From positions 1 through 30,624 of the forward strand of contig DAONJS010000016.1 of NCBI GenBank assembly GCA_035405785.1: a stretch of 30,624 nucleotides of DNA, in the 5' to 3' direction. The stretch is from BPGX01 sp035405785 (GTDB taxonomy: Bacteria; Bacteroidota; Bacteroidia; B-17B0; Aurantibacillaceae). This document shows, one piece after another, positions 16,620 to 25,267 of this stretch (positions are counted from its first letter, which is position 1; each line of letters starts with the position of its first letter). The notes beneath the pieces are model-generated. The model saw nothing but the letters and a program-made list of their open reading frames with translations, ran no database searches and had not been told where the DNA came from. Both the position numbers and the translations under genes were made by a program.

Positions 16620-17294
16620 ATGCGAATAGACATCATTACCATATTTCCAGAACAATTTGAAAGTGTATTTAACTATTCAATTATTAAAAGAGCCAAACAA
16701 AAGGGAATTGTAGAAATTCATACTCATAATTTGCGGGATTATTCAACAGATAAGCACAAAAAGGTAGATGATTATCCGTATGGTGGCGGAGCAGGGATGG
16801 TAATGATGATAGAACCTATATTTAATTGTATTCAAAGTTTGAAAAGTCAAAAGAATTATGATGAAATTATTTTTTTAACTCCCGATGGTGAGTTGTTGAA
16901 TCAAAAAACAGCAAATTATTTATCTACATTGCAAAATATCATTTTATTGTGTGGTCATTACAAAGGTATTGATGAAAGGGTAAGAGAACACTTGATTACA
17001 AAAGAAATTTCAATAGGTGATTATGTATTAAGTGGCGGAGAATTAGCCGCAATGGTTGTAACAGATGCAGTAGTGCGACTTATTCCAGGAGTATTAGGAG
17101 ATGAAACATCTGCACTTTCTGATTCATTTCAAGACAATTTGCTTGCACCACCTGTGTATACAAGACCTGCAGAATTTAATGGATGGCGAGTTCCAGAAAT
17201 ACTTAAAACAGGTAATGCAAAAGAAATAGAAAAATGGAGATTTGAACAATCTATATTACGTACGAAACAAAGAAGACCAGATTTGTTGAAGTGA
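16620..17294 (+). CDS. trmD: tRNA (guanine37-N1)-methyltransferase
   Basis: A 224-residue SPOUT methyltransferase that makes m1G37 in tRNAs with G36, preventing +1 frameshifts. The start MRIDIITIFPEQF is canonical. YGGGAGMVM lies at about 54-62, and the trefoil-knot SAM site includes GHYKGIDERV (112-121) and SIGDYVLSGGE (131-141). The likely catalytic Asp is D169 in DETSALSDSF. It is complete, with no ribosomal-protein or rimM neighbours, so it is outside the usual rpsP-rimM-trmD-rplS operon. It converges on nosY with a 20-base gap. Confidence 0.96.
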   Translation: MRIDIITIFPEQFESVFNYSIIKRAKQKGIVEIHTHNLRDYSTDKHKKVDDYPYGGGAGMVMMIEPIFNCIQSLKSQKNYDEIIFLTPDGELLNQKTANYLSTLQNIILLCGHYKGIDERVREHLITKEISIGDYVLSGGELAAMVVTDAVVRLIPGVLGDETSALSDSFQDNLLAPPVYTRPAEFNGWRVPEILKTGNAKEIEKWRFEQSILRTKQRRPDLLK

Positions 17295-17314
17295 AGTTAT
17301 CCCACTAATAAAAA

Positions 17315-18097
17315 CTAAAAATCCTTTCTTTGAGAAACAGATATTATTCGCCATACTGGCATAATTATCCAAAAAAGTAAAACCAATATAGCAATGAATA
17401 TTCCTAATGTATTGCCAAAAAATTGTTGAAAAACAGCTCCAGTATATCCTAAAAGTGCGGAAATATCTAATTTCAAAATTATTAAAGTTCTTGATAAATC
17501 AATTGGATTCATTAAAATTCCTATCAAAGCGAATTTATCAAGAGGATATTCATTAAATACAATCATCAGAATTAAAAATATCCCATCGTAAACAACAGCA
17601 AGAAATAACCATAATAGTATAGCAAAACCAAATCCTTTTATTTTGTTTTCATTTTTTAGCCCAATAATATACGACAATGCAACAAAAATAAAAGTAAGAA
17701 AAGTACCTGAAATCAATAACAATAAAAAATTAAAAATTGCCTCAGATTGTAATAATCCGTAAATCAAAAATGGTATTCCCAAACCTAAAATCAAACTGAG
17801 AGATAAGCTCACAGCGACACCTAAATATTGTCCTAAAAAAATGGTTGTTCTTTTTAATGGTTGTGCCAAAAGCAGTTCAATAAATTCTTTAGAATCATAT
17901 AAATACATTATGCCAAATATAGTACCAATTAGTGGAGTAAGCACAATTATTATATTCATTAAGGTAATTATTGTTTTTGAAACATCATTATTTAAAAACA
18001 GCAAAGCAAACCCAAGCACAAAATAGAATAAGAAATATACATAACTCCATCTACTTCGCATTAAATCATAAAAACTGTATTTGAAAATTTTGAACAT
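17315..18097 (-). CDS. nosY: Nitrous oxide reductase maturation ABC permease NosY
   Basis: A 260-residue membrane protein with about six hydrophobic segments (near 20-35, 39-65, 85-112, 120-146, 154-180 and 233-250), typical of ABC-2 type permeases. KEFIELLLAQPLKRTTIFLGQ is the conserved cytoplasmic stretch of NosY-like proteins that follows TM2. With NosF it forms the transporter that, with NosD, supplies sulfur or copper for the Cu4S (CuZ) centre of NosZ. It is the last gene of the nos operon, 6 bases after nosF. Confidence 0.88.
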   Translation of the reverse strand: MFKIFKYSFYDLMRSRWSYVYFLFYFVLGFALLFLNNDVSKTIITLMNIIIVLTPLIGTIFGIMYLYDSKEFIELLLAQPLKRTTIFLGQYLGVAVSLSLSLILGLGIPFLIYGLLQSEAIFNFLLLLISGTFLTFIFVALSYIIGLKNENKIKGFGFAILLWLFLAVVYDGIFLILMIVFNEYPLDKFALIGILMNPIDLSRTLIILKLDISALLGYTGAVFQQFFGNTLGIFIAILVLLFWIIMPVWRIISVSQRKDF

Positions 18098-18103
18098 AGT
18101 AAA

Positions 18104-18817
18104 TTAATTATTGATATTTTCTTTTCTTAAAATAGAAGCAATCGCTTGTTCTAAATTATCTTGAAAAGTAATTTCTTTTAATTGTGTTACAGTTCCTTTA
18201 AAGTATATTTTCCCATCTAACAAAAAAACAATTTCATCTGCAATTTCCTCAACTAAACTCATTATGTGTGTGGTTAATAAAATTGTTTTTCCATTTTCTT
18301 TTTCAGAAAATAATAATTTTTTGAAACTTAAAAGTGAAATTGGATCAAGTCCAGTAGTTGGTTCATCTAAAATAATTAAATCGCTATTAAACATAAAGCT
18401 TAAAACAATATTTACTTTTTGTTTAGTTCCACCAGAAAGTGTTCCTAACTTTTTATTTAAATATGGTGTTAATTCAAAAAGTTTAATAAGATTGGCTTCG
18501 CAAGAGGGTTGTGAACGAATATCTTTAATCATATTAATTAATTCATTGACTGTAATGTTTTTGGGGAAATTGGCAATTTGAGGCATATAATTAAGTTTGC
18601 TTCTATAATGCCATTCTTTCAGAATACTTTTATTATTAATTAAAATATCCCCTTTATCCGGTAAAACCATACCAAGTATACATTTAATTAGCGTTGTTTT
18701 ACCTGAACCATTTGGACCTAAAATCACGAATATACCGCCTTTATTTATACTTAAGTCAAGTCCTTTAAGAACTTCTAATTTTCCAAATTTTTTATAAATT
18801 GTTTTTATTTCTACCAT
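18104..18817 (-). CDS. nosF: Nitrous oxide reductase maturation ABC ATPase NosF
   Basis: A 237-residue ABC ATPase. Walker A is GPNGSGKT (34-41), the signature is LSGGTKQK (127-134), Walker B is DLIILDEPTTGLD (146-158), and the switch His follows in LLTTHIMSLVEE. It partners NosY and NosD in assembling the CuZ site. Its start overlaps nosD by 7 bases, which indicates tight coupling. Identification as NosF rather than a generic ABC-2 ATPase rests mainly on its place between nosD and nosY. Confidence 0.9.
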   Translation of the reverse strand: MVEIKTIYKKFGKLEVLKGLDLSINKGGIFVILGPNGSGKTTLIKCILGMVLPDKGDILINNKSILKEWHYRSKLNYMPQIANFPKNITVNELINMIKDIRSQPSCEANLIKLFELTPYLNKKLGTLSGGTKQKVNIVLSFMFNSDLIILDEPTTGLDPISLLSFKKLLFSEKENGKTILLTTHIMSLVEEIADEIVFLLDGKIYFKGTVTQLKEITFQDNLEQAIASILRKENINN

Positions 18818-20103
18818 TTTATTTTTTTCATTAATGGGTGTTCGTCTATTAAATTATCAGGTGTAAAAATAGGTGAAACTTTTTCAGAAAAATTAATTAT
18901 ATCAATAAATAAACTTCTTAATAAAATTATTGTCTCCGGTGTTTTATTAACAATATAAGAAAATAGCTTTACAGGACGATATGGAATATCTCCAATATTG
19001 TTCTTATTTAAATCATATCCTGTATAATCACTCCAGTAATTAAAATCAAAACGATTATCATTTGTATTACTATTATAAGATAAATCAAATGAATTATTTA
19101 AAAAATTATTTTTTGTAAAGATATTTTTGTAGCAAGCACCAACAACTTTAATAGCCCATCCATTATTTAAAAAATCATTGTGGGAGTAATTTACTCGGGT
19201 ACAGCCCTCTACATTTATGGCTATAGTATTTTGTTTAAAGACATTAAAATGAATTTCTCCATCATATATCTCTTTTAATAATAAGCCATAAGATGTTGTT
19301 CCCCAATTGAAACGAAATTCATTTTTATACATATAAATAAATTTTGAAAACATTACAGCCACTCCTGAACCGTTATTTTCAAATATATTATTTTCATATC
19401 TGTCATTATTAGAAAACATAAAATGTAATCCATAACGAAGATTATTATGGCTATAATTATTTTTAATAAATGAATTATCTACAAATTCAAAATAAATTCC
19501 ATCTCTTACCCCAAAAATAACATTATCGATTATGGTATCATTGCTACCGTACCAAATATGAATCCCATTTCCTGCAGCAGCTTCGTTAATATATTTTCCA
19601 GAAATTTTATTGTTACGAATTATACAATTTTTAGCTTTTTCAAGCTTAATCCCAAAAAAAACATTTTCTAAATCATTATTTTCAATAATGCATTTTTTTG
19701 TATTATGAATAATGATTCCAGCATAATCGTGAGTATAAGAATGTCCCACATTAATAATCTTGAATCCAGAAATTACAACACTATCTGCAAAAACTTCTAT
19801 TATACTTCCTTTCTTATTGCCATCAATTACAGGATTTCCCTTACCTATTAAAACAATACTTTTTTTAATTTGAATACTATATTCCTGATATATACCACTA
19901 TAAACAATAATTGTATCTTTATTATTTGCTAAAGAAACACCTTTAGAAATTGTTTTTACTATCCCAGTTTTACTAACAATAATTATTTTTGCATTAGTAA
20001 ACTCAGGAAATAAGCTAAAAACCAATACGCCTAAAAATAATAGACAAGAATTAATCTCGCTTATTCTTCTTCCTCGTCTATTTTTTGAATAATTTCTTTC
20101 CAT
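18811..20103 (-). CDS. nosD: Periplasmic copper-site maturation protein NosD
   Basis: A 430-residue protein with a signal peptide (about residues 1-38, after a basic KNRRGRR stretch) and a right-handed beta-helix built from CASH-type repeats rich in Asn: NDTIIDNVIFGVRDGIYFEF, ENNIFENNGSGVAVMFSK and DFNYWSDYTGYDLNKNNIGD. The last string, with NYWSDYxGxDxxxxxIGD, is characteristic of NosD. It works in the periplasm with NosF and NosY on CuZ assembly. Its start overlaps the membrane-NosL gene by 43 bases; no good downstream start exists, because the signal peptide needs this N-terminus. Confidence 0.92.
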   Translation of the reverse strand: MERNYSKNRRGRRISEINSCLLFLGVLVFSLFPEFTNAKIIIVSKTGIVKTISKGVSLANNKDTIIVYSGIYQEYSIQIKKSIVLIGKGNPVIDGNKKGSIIEVFADSVVISGFKIINVGHSYTHDYAGIIIHNTKKCIIENNDLENVFFGIKLEKAKNCIIRNNKISGKYINEAAAGNGIHIWYGSNDTIIDNVIFGVRDGIYFEFVDNSFIKNNYSHNNLRYGLHFMFSNNDRYENNIFENNGSGVAVMFSKFIYMYKNEFRFNWGTTSYGLLLKEIYDGEIHFNVFKQNTIAINVEGCTRVNYSHNDFLNNGWAIKVVGACYKNIFTKNNFLNNSFDLSYNSNTNDNRFDFNYWSDYTGYDLNKNNIGDIPYRPVKLFSYIVNKTPETIILLRSLFIDIINFSEKVSPIFTPDNLIDEHPLMKKIKW

Positions 20104-21128
20104 AAATAAATATTTCCTTCTTTTTCTTTTTTTATTTCTTCGGCTTTTTGTTTATCTGAAAATGCTGATAAAAATGCTCCCATTGGGCTTGGGATATTTT
20201 TTGAGACCAAATATACTGCATTTTCTGCATCAATAAATTTTCCATCTTCTGAATAATCAGATACAAGTAAATAACTATGTGGTGGAAAATTTTTTTCTTT
20301 CATATCATGTATTAAACATTCAATTGTATCATATTTATAAACTTTTCCTTTATCAGACACATACTCAGCCGCATGAAGTTTATCTACAATAGTCATTTTA
20401 CAATAACTGCATTCATCATTTCCAAAATTGATGGGCTGAGGTTTGTTGCTACAAGAACTCAAAAAAAATATAATTAAAATTAGTACAACAATTTCTTCAA
20501 GCATGCCTTTTTTTGGAGTTTCTTTGCTTATTTTTTTTCTATTATTTTTATTACTTCTCACTTCAATAAGAAATGCTATAAATGAAAATACCAATGCTGT
20601 AAATAGTATATATGCTCCAGAAATGGGATAAGATCGAGCAATAAAATTAAGTATTTTCTTTTCTCCAATTAGTGGCGGTTGATATGCTAATGGATGTCCT
20701 TCTTCATCGGTAAATTTAATGGCAGCATGCTCGCTTAGATGATGCCCATAGTCATATTCCCACAAATAAAAATCGTAGATTCCAGCAGCTCCCAATATTA
20801 CCATTACTATCAACCAAGTTATTATTAATTTATAATTACCAAAAAGTGCTACTAATATACCTAAAGCGCTCATGGTTAAAATGACTGCAGGAAAAACATG
20901 AAATTCTGGTAAATCTTCTGGTATTGGTTTCATCCCAACATAATGATTCATTAAATTAATATTTTGAATATCGTTAGGTTCTTCATCTGTAATTTTATGG
21001 ATGTAGATATTCATGCCTATTGGGTCAGGATATTGAGGCGCCTCTAATGAGATATTCCACAATGGAAATACAAACAATAACAAGAGCATAAGAGAGGCAA
21101 CTAGCATTAAAATTTTAGAACTTTTCAT
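20061..21128 (-). CDS. nosL: Fusion of a membrane protein (NosB-like?) and copper chaperone NosL
   Basis: A 355-residue two-part protein. Residues 1-190 hold four hydrophobic segments (about 7-23, 79-97, 101-119 and 167-187) and a periplasmic loop with APQYPDPIGMNIYIHKI and NINLMNHYVGMKP. This resembles a membrane protein found after nosZ in clade II clusters; I cannot say whether it equals NosB. Residues 209-355 are a NosL: a hydrophobic stretch, a lipobox-like FFLSSC (C226), then NDECSYCKMTI with C240 and C243, and later DTIECLIHDM and PSPMGAFLSAF. NosL delivers copper to NosZ. M209 (codon at 20502-20504) could serve as an internal start giving a free NosL lipoprotein. It overlaps nosD by 43 bases. 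Confidence 0.85.
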   Translation of the reverse strand: MKSSKILMLVASLMLLLLFVFPLWNISLEAPQYPDPIGMNIYIHKITDEEPNDIQNINLMNHYVGMKPIPEDLPEFHVFPAVILTMSALGILVALFGNYKLIITWLIVMVILGAAGIYDFYLWEYDYGHHLSEHAAIKFTDEEGHPLAYQPPLIGEKKILNFIARSYPISGAYILFTALVFSFIAFLIEVRSNKNNRKKISKETPKKGMLEEIVVLILIIFFLSSCSNKPQPINFGNDECSYCKMTIVDKLHAAEYVSDKGKVYKYDTIECLIHDMKEKNFPPHSYLLVSDYSEDGKFIDAENAVYLVSKNIPSPMGAFLSAFSDKQKAEEIKKEKEGNIYLWKEIIQKIDEEEE

Positions 21129-21169
21129 AAAAATTTATTTTTATACATTATTGGTATTTATTTGAAAAT

Positions 21170-21199
21170 AAATCAGGTAGGTTAATTCCTGCCTGATTT
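21170..21199 (-). terminator. Intercistronic hairpin after nosZ
   Basis: On the reverse strand AAATCAGGCAGG, a 6-base loop and CCTACCTGATTT pair over 12 positions with one G-U wobble, followed by ATTTTC. It lies 11 bases after the nosZ stop and 41 bases before the next start. It may act as a leaky terminator or RNA 3'-end stabiliser, lowering expression of the maturation genes relative to nosZ. Confidence 0.55.
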
Positions 21200-21210
21200 A
21201 TGACTTTTCA

Positions 21211-23196
21211 TTAATCTTTTATTGGTTCATCATTGAGTGTAATTTTAATAGGCACATTAGAATCTTTAGGAGATACTCTAATATATCCTTGCATTTCTTG
21301 GTGAAGTGCAGAACAAAAATCAGTACAATGAAATGGCCATACACCTTCTTGTTTTGGTTCCCATATTAATGTTTCTGTTTGACCAGGCATTACTAGTAAT
21401 TCAGAAGTATTAGCCCCAATAATCGCGAAACCATGTGGTAAGTCAAAATCTTGCTCAAAGTTAGTTACATGAAAATACACTTTATCTCCTACCTTTATAC
21501 CTTCAATATTATCAGGCACAAAATGGCTTCTAATCATTCCCATATAAACATGTACAATATTTCCATTTCTTTCTACACGAGCATCTGCTGGTTTTTTAAT
21601 AGCATAAGGATGTTTATTTTCTTCTAATTTATAAATCTTTTGAGAATTTGGTTCTATTAAACTTGCAGGACATCCAGCCGCATAGTGTGGTTCTCCTACT
21701 GTTGGAAAATCTAATAACAATTCCATTTTATCTCCACTGATATCATACAATTGTGCAGATTGACATAATTCAGGACCTGTTGGTAAATAACGGTCTTTAG
21801 TTATTTTATTCATTGCAACAAGATATTTTCCAAATGGTTTACGTGAATTTCCACCAGGAACCATTGAATGTCCTACGGAATAGTATGTTGGTTTTCTATC
21901 AACTACTTCCCAAGTTCCTAATTTCCATTTTACCACTTCAGAAGAAATAAAAAATGTAGTATATGCGTATCCCTTTTCATCAAACTCTGTATGTAATGGA
22001 CCTAATCCTGCTTGTTTTACTACACCACCAACAACGGCTTCATATTGTAGAACAGGAATTCCATAAACCTCTCCATCAAATTTTTTGTCTTCAATGGCTT
22101 TAAGCATTTTAGTAAATGAGTGAGCAATCACTTCTGCAGCCAATTTTCCTGAACCTATAATATATTCTCCACTTGGGTCTACATCACATCCATGTGGCGA
22201 TTTTGGAGTTGGCAGAAAATATATTGCACCAGGAACTTCTCTTGGATCAACTGCAATGACTTCATTTAAAATGGTAGATGTTGCTGAATGTGTGTTTTCA
22301 TCATATACATTATGTGCATATTTTGCTGGTATCTTTTTACCTTTACCTGCCTTCACATACTCTTCAATTTTTTTCCAATTGATGGCCGCAATAAAATCCT
22401 TATCGTTTTGTGAAGCATTAACTTCTAACATAGAGTGTGCTTCTTCAGTATTATATGTTGAGAAAAACACCCATCCATGAGATTTGTTTCTGCCGGGATG
22501 TGCTAAATCAAAATTAAATCCTGGCATAATAACCTGAAAAGCAATGTTCATTCTTCCAGTTTTGGGATCTACAGAAATAAAAGATAATGTTCCTTTAAAG
22601 TTTCCTTTTGATTCTGCAATAGGCATATCTTTTTGTGGAACTGGTACAGCAAAACGGGTACCTGCGACAACATATTCTGTATTTTCTGTTACAAATGAAG
22701 AACTATGGTTACCAGCTGAATTAGGTATTTCTATTATTTCTTCAGTTTCAAAAGTTTTTAAACTGATTCTAGCAATACGAGGTGTATTGTTTTCATTTAT
22801 AAAACACCATCTTCCATCAATTTCACCATTTGTTTGTGATAAGTCAGGGTGGTGAGCATCTCCCCATGGAATAAATCCAAATGATGTGTTTAACATTGGT
22901 TTTGTTTCTTCATTATATCCATAGCCCTTTTCTGGATCTTGTGAAAAAACAGGGATTACCCTAAACAACCGACCTGATGGAAGACCATATACAGAAAGCT
23001 GACCACTAAATCCACCAGAGAGAAATGCGTAAAACTCATCGTGTTTCCCGGGTGCAACATAAACCTTTTCAGCGGCATTACTTCCTAATGGACTTGCGCT
23101 CTCACCTGATTTCTCCTTTTTTCCTTCATTACCACATCCTGTAAATAACACAGATGCAGTTCCAATACTCATTATTACACTTGCTAACTTTTTCAT
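21211..23196 (-). CDS. nosZ: Nitrous oxide reductase, clade II (Sec-type lipoprotein)
   Basis: A 661-residue terminal reductase of N2O to N2. The N-terminus carries a Sec-type signal with lipobox LFTGC (C21) and no twin-arginine motif, which places it in clade II (atypical) NosZ. The beta-propeller domain supplies CuZ histidines, including WGDAHHPDLSQ, the segment AGNHSSSF, and later SPHGCDVDPSGEY, GPLHTEFD and VGHSMVPGG. The C-terminal cupredoxin has the CuA set: H588 (DLPHGFAI), C624 and C628, H632 and M635 in HCTDFCSALHQEM. All key ligands appear present, so the enzyme should be active. It follows the cytochrome c gene by 23 bases, and the maturation genes follow. Confidence 0.97.
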   Translation of the reverse strand: MKKLASVIMSIGTASVLFTGCGNEGKKEKSGESASPLGSNAAEKVYVAPGKHDEFYAFLSGGFSGQLSVYGLPSGRLFRVIPVFSQDPEKGYGYNEETKPMLNTSFGFIPWGDAHHPDLSQTNGEIDGRWCFINENNTPRIARISLKTFETEEIIEIPNSAGNHSSSFVTENTEYVVAGTRFAVPVPQKDMPIAESKGNFKGTLSFISVDPKTGRMNIAFQVIMPGFNFDLAHPGRNKSHGWVFFSTYNTEEAHSMLEVNASQNDKDFIAAINWKKIEEYVKAGKGKKIPAKYAHNVYDENTHSATSTILNEVIAVDPREVPGAIYFLPTPKSPHGCDVDPSGEYIIGSGKLAAEVIAHSFTKMLKAIEDKKFDGEVYGIPVLQYEAVVGGVVKQAGLGPLHTEFDEKGYAYTTFFISSEVVKWKLGTWEVVDRKPTYYSVGHSMVPGGNSRKPFGKYLVAMNKITKDRYLPTGPELCQSAQLYDISGDKMELLLDFPTVGEPHYAAGCPASLIEPNSQKIYKLEENKHPYAIKKPADARVERNGNIVHVYMGMIRSHFVPDNIEGIKVGDKVYFHVTNFEQDFDLPHGFAIIGANTSELLVMPGQTETLIWEPKQEGVWPFHCTDFCSALHQEMQGYIRVSPKDSNVPIKITLNDEPIKD

Positions 23197-23219
23197 AGTT
23201 GTATGCTTTTATGATTTAT

Positions 23220-23708
23220 TTATTTTTGAGTTCTTAAATATTCAAGAATTGCTCTTGCCTCATCTTGTGTCAAACTTTGATTTGCCATTGGCGCACTATA
23301 CTTAGATAAAAGATCCTTAGCAATAGGGTCTTCTTTTACCATGTTTTCAGGGTTTAAAATCATATTCATTATCCATTCTGGTGTACGACGAATTGTTACC
23401 CCTTTTAAAGCCGGTCCAACTAATTTTTTTTCAATATTATGACAAGCTGTGCATTTTGATTTGAATAATTCTTCACCTTTTGTTGACAAGTTTTTGTCAA
23501 TATTATCTGACACTTCAACTGAGGAAATTGGTCCTACCCCCTTATCAGTCAATGAGTCAAAAGGTGCGGCTGCATTTTCTGTTGTAGAAGTTTCCTGTGA
23601 AGCACTTGCTTCTGAATTTGTTGTTTGTGATGATTGATTGCTTTCACCTCCACTGCATCCAAATAATAAAGCACTTAATGCTAATGCTGTAATGACATTG
23701 ATTTTCAT
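23220..23708 (-). CDS. c-type cytochrome lipoprotein, first gene of nos operon
   Basis: A 162-residue monohaem cytochrome c. It has a lipobox LLFGC (C18) and a Ser/Thr/Glu/Gln linker to about residue 60. The haem-binding CTACH (C86, C89, H90) follows, and the likely axial Met is M141 (SAPMANQSLT). The segment KLVGPALKGV and the C-terminal EARAILEYLRTQ are usual for class I cytochromes c. As the first gene of the nos operon it probably donates electrons to NosZ from the bc1-type or alternative complex, in place of the soluble cytochromes used by clade I systems. Clade II clusters often encode such cytochromes. Confidence 0.9.
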   Translation of the reverse strand: MKINVITALALSALLFGCSGGESNQSSQTTNSEASASQETSTTENAAAPFDSLTDKGVGPISSVEVSDNIDKNLSTKGEELFKSKCTACHNIEKKLVGPALKGVTIRRTPEWIMNMILNPENMVKEDPIAKDLLSKYSAPMANQSLTQDEARAILEYLRTQK

Positions 23709-23726
23709 AGTTTTAATTTTTCGCTA

Positions 23727-23734
23727 CAAAGATA
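23727..23734 (-). promoter_or_regulatory. Candidate -7 box of nos operon
   Basis: The reverse strand reads TATCTTTG, matching TAnnTTTG, 18 bases before the cytochrome ATG. No TTTG lies at the -33 position (about 23754-23757), where the sequence reads ttct. The dyad at 23758-23793 starts exactly there, which suggests an activator-dependent promoter. Confidence 0.45.
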
Positions 23735-23757
23735 CAGCCATCATACTGCTATATTCT

Positions 23758-23793
23758 ATGAGAAAAATCAGTGGCAGATATGATTTTACTCAT
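23758..23793. promoter_or_regulatory. 36-bp dyad upstream of nos promoter (putative operator)
   Basis: ATGAGAAAAATCA (23758-23770) and TGATTTTACTCAT (23781-23793) are inverted repeats matching at 12 of 13 positions around a 10-base spacer. The centre is about 55 bases upstream of the inferred transcription start, a position suited to an activator. It could also be a weak ispH terminator, since ispH transcripts read through it, but no T-run follows. Confidence 0.45.
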
Positions 23794-23839
23794 TTTTAAA
23801 AAATGGACTTTTTGAAGTTTTAAAAAATTGATATTCTCT

Positions 23840-25057
23840 CTATACATTTAAAACCTCCAACCTCTCAGTATCACTTACATTTAAGAGTTCATTTATTCTA
23901 ATAATAACTTCATCTAATAATGAATCTGGACAAGAAGCACCACCTGTAATAATCACTTTTAGTTCATCTTTTTGAGGTAGAAATTGAATGGTTTCTACAA
24001 CTTCTTTTTTATTCAAATCAAAATGACGAATTTTTTCTTTTGATAATATCTCTCTGTAAGAAGAAATAAAATAAGTTGGAAATTTAGTTTGAAGTAGTTC
24101 TACCAAATGAGATGTATTGCTGCTATTGTATCCACCTACAACTATTGCTAAATCAGCATCTGAATGAAGAAGGTTTAATACAGAAGTTTGATTTTCATTT
24201 GTAGCATAACACAAGGTATCATGTGTATCTGCAAAATGCTCATTGATATTAGATTCACCATATTTCTGAATCATTACATTTTTTAAGTAATTGCTAATTT
24301 CTTCTGTTTCAGATGCAAGCATTGTTGTTTGATTGATTACGCCAATTTTTTGAAAATGCTGATAGATATTAAAACCTTCTGAATATTTATCTTTGAACTC
24401 TGCTTCAAATTCTTTCTGAGATTTTTGTTCAAGTATGTAAGGTGCTAATTTTTTTGCTTCTTCAATATCCCTAATAATAACGGCATGATTGTATTTTTTG
24501 GCTCTTGAGAAGGTAGCTCTTGTTTCTTCGTGTTTATATTTTCCATGAATAATAATGGTATAATTTTGTGAACCAATTTGTTGTGCTTTTTTCCAAACTC
24601 TTTCTACAAAAGGACAAGTAGTATCATAAAAATAAGTTTGAATATTGAATTGTTTGATTTTATCTAAAATTTCAAGCGGTGCCCCAAATGCAGGAATAAT
24701 AACAACATCATTATCTTTTAATTCAGAAAAATCTATCAGCGTGTTACCATAAGTATCTTGCAAAAATTGAATACCTCTCTCTTGTAAATCTTTATTTACT
24801 TCTGGATTATGAATCATTTGACTGAGTAAATAAATTCTTTTATCTGGATTTTCTTCAATGGCTTTGAAAGCAATTTCAATAGCATTTTCTACACCATAAC
24901 AAAAACCAAAATGGCGAGGAATGTAGTATTTGATTTTTCCAAAATTCAAAATAGTGGGTGAAAAATCTCTTCGTTTAGGGTCTTGAGTTTTTCTATACTC
25001 TTTTATTTTTTGAATAAGGGAACTTCTATAAAATGCAGGGATATTAAAGGTTCTCAT
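23840..25057 (-). CDS. ispH: 4-hydroxy-3-methylbut-2-enyl diphosphate reductase (IspH/LytB)
   Basis: A 405-residue [4Fe-4S] enzyme, last step of the MEP isoprenoid pathway, making IPP and DMAPP. The three cluster cysteines are C53 (HFGFCYGVENA), C148 (DTTCPFVERVW) and C376 (GGASCPDS). VIIHGKYKHEETRAT and GGYNSSNTSHLVEL carry other conserved active-site residues. The N-terminus is about 40 residues longer than the E. coli enzyme, which is common in Bacteroidota. Its first ten codons (to Y10) and upstream region are part of a 123-bp direct repeat found again at 29831-29953, so the gene's present start may have been supplied by an inserted element. The coding frame across the junction is intact. 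Confidence 0.95.
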   Translation of the reverse strand: MRTFNIPAFYRSSLIQKIKEYRKTQDPKRRDFSPTILNFGKIKYYIPRHFGFCYGVENAIEIAFKAIEENPDKRIYLLSQMIHNPEVNKDLQERGIQFLQDTYGNTLIDFSELKDNDVVIIPAFGAPLEILDKIKQFNIQTYFYDTTCPFVERVWKKAQQIGSQNYTIIIHGKYKHEETRATFSRAKKYNHAVIIRDIEEAKKLAPYILEQKSQKEFEAEFKDKYSEGFNIYQHFQKIGVINQTTMLASETEEISNYLKNVMIQKYGESNINEHFADTHDTLCYATNENQTSVLNLLHSDADLAIVVGGYNSSNTSHLVELLQTKFPTYFISSYREILSKEKIRHFDLNKKEVVETIQFLPQKDELKVIITGGASCPDSLLDEVIIRINELLNVSDTERLEVLNV

Positions 25058-25150
25058 ACAAAAAGAAATTTGAAAGTTGATTGCAAAGATACAGAAATCT
25101 TGATAAATTCATTTATTCAAATTTATTTACAAAAAATATTGCAAATTTAC
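25028..25150. repeat. 123-bp direct repeat, left copy (ispH start and promoter)
   Basis: Matches 29831-29953 in direct orientation without gaps at 117 of 123 positions by my alignment. The differences are two near the ispH ATG, three at 25107-25109 (att against gag) and one further out. The match stops sharply at both ends. It covers ispH codons 1-10 and 93 bases upstream. Flanks outside the repeat are unrelated. Confidence 0.9.
25084..25091 (-). promoter_or_regulatory. Candidate -7 box of ispH
   Basis: The reverse strand reads TATCTTTG (TAnnTTTG), 26 bases before the ispH ATG and inside the direct repeat. The identical box is present in the right-hand copy at 29887-29894. Confidence 0.45.
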
Positions 25151-25240
25151 TAATAAATGAATTTGTTAGTGAAAAAGTTTTTTTATAATTGTTTAATGTA
25201 AAAAAAACTTATACTATACATATAATAAAAATTATTTATA

Positions 25241-25248
25241 TATATTTG
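25241..25248 (+). promoter_or_regulatory. Candidate -7 box of nurA-herA-DUF4338 operon
   Basis: TATATTTG matches TAnnTTTG, 99 bases before the first ATG. The surroundings are extremely AT-rich and no -33 TTTG is seen at normal spacing. The leader would be about 94 bases long. Confidence 0.35.
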
Positions 25249-25267
25249 CAGCAATTAAAAATTTTCA

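Noticed and set aside
23758..23793. Dyad as intrinsic terminator of ispH
   Set aside because: The stem is AT-rich with a 10-base loop and lacks a following T-run; its position at the nos promoter suits an operator better, though a double role is not excluded.
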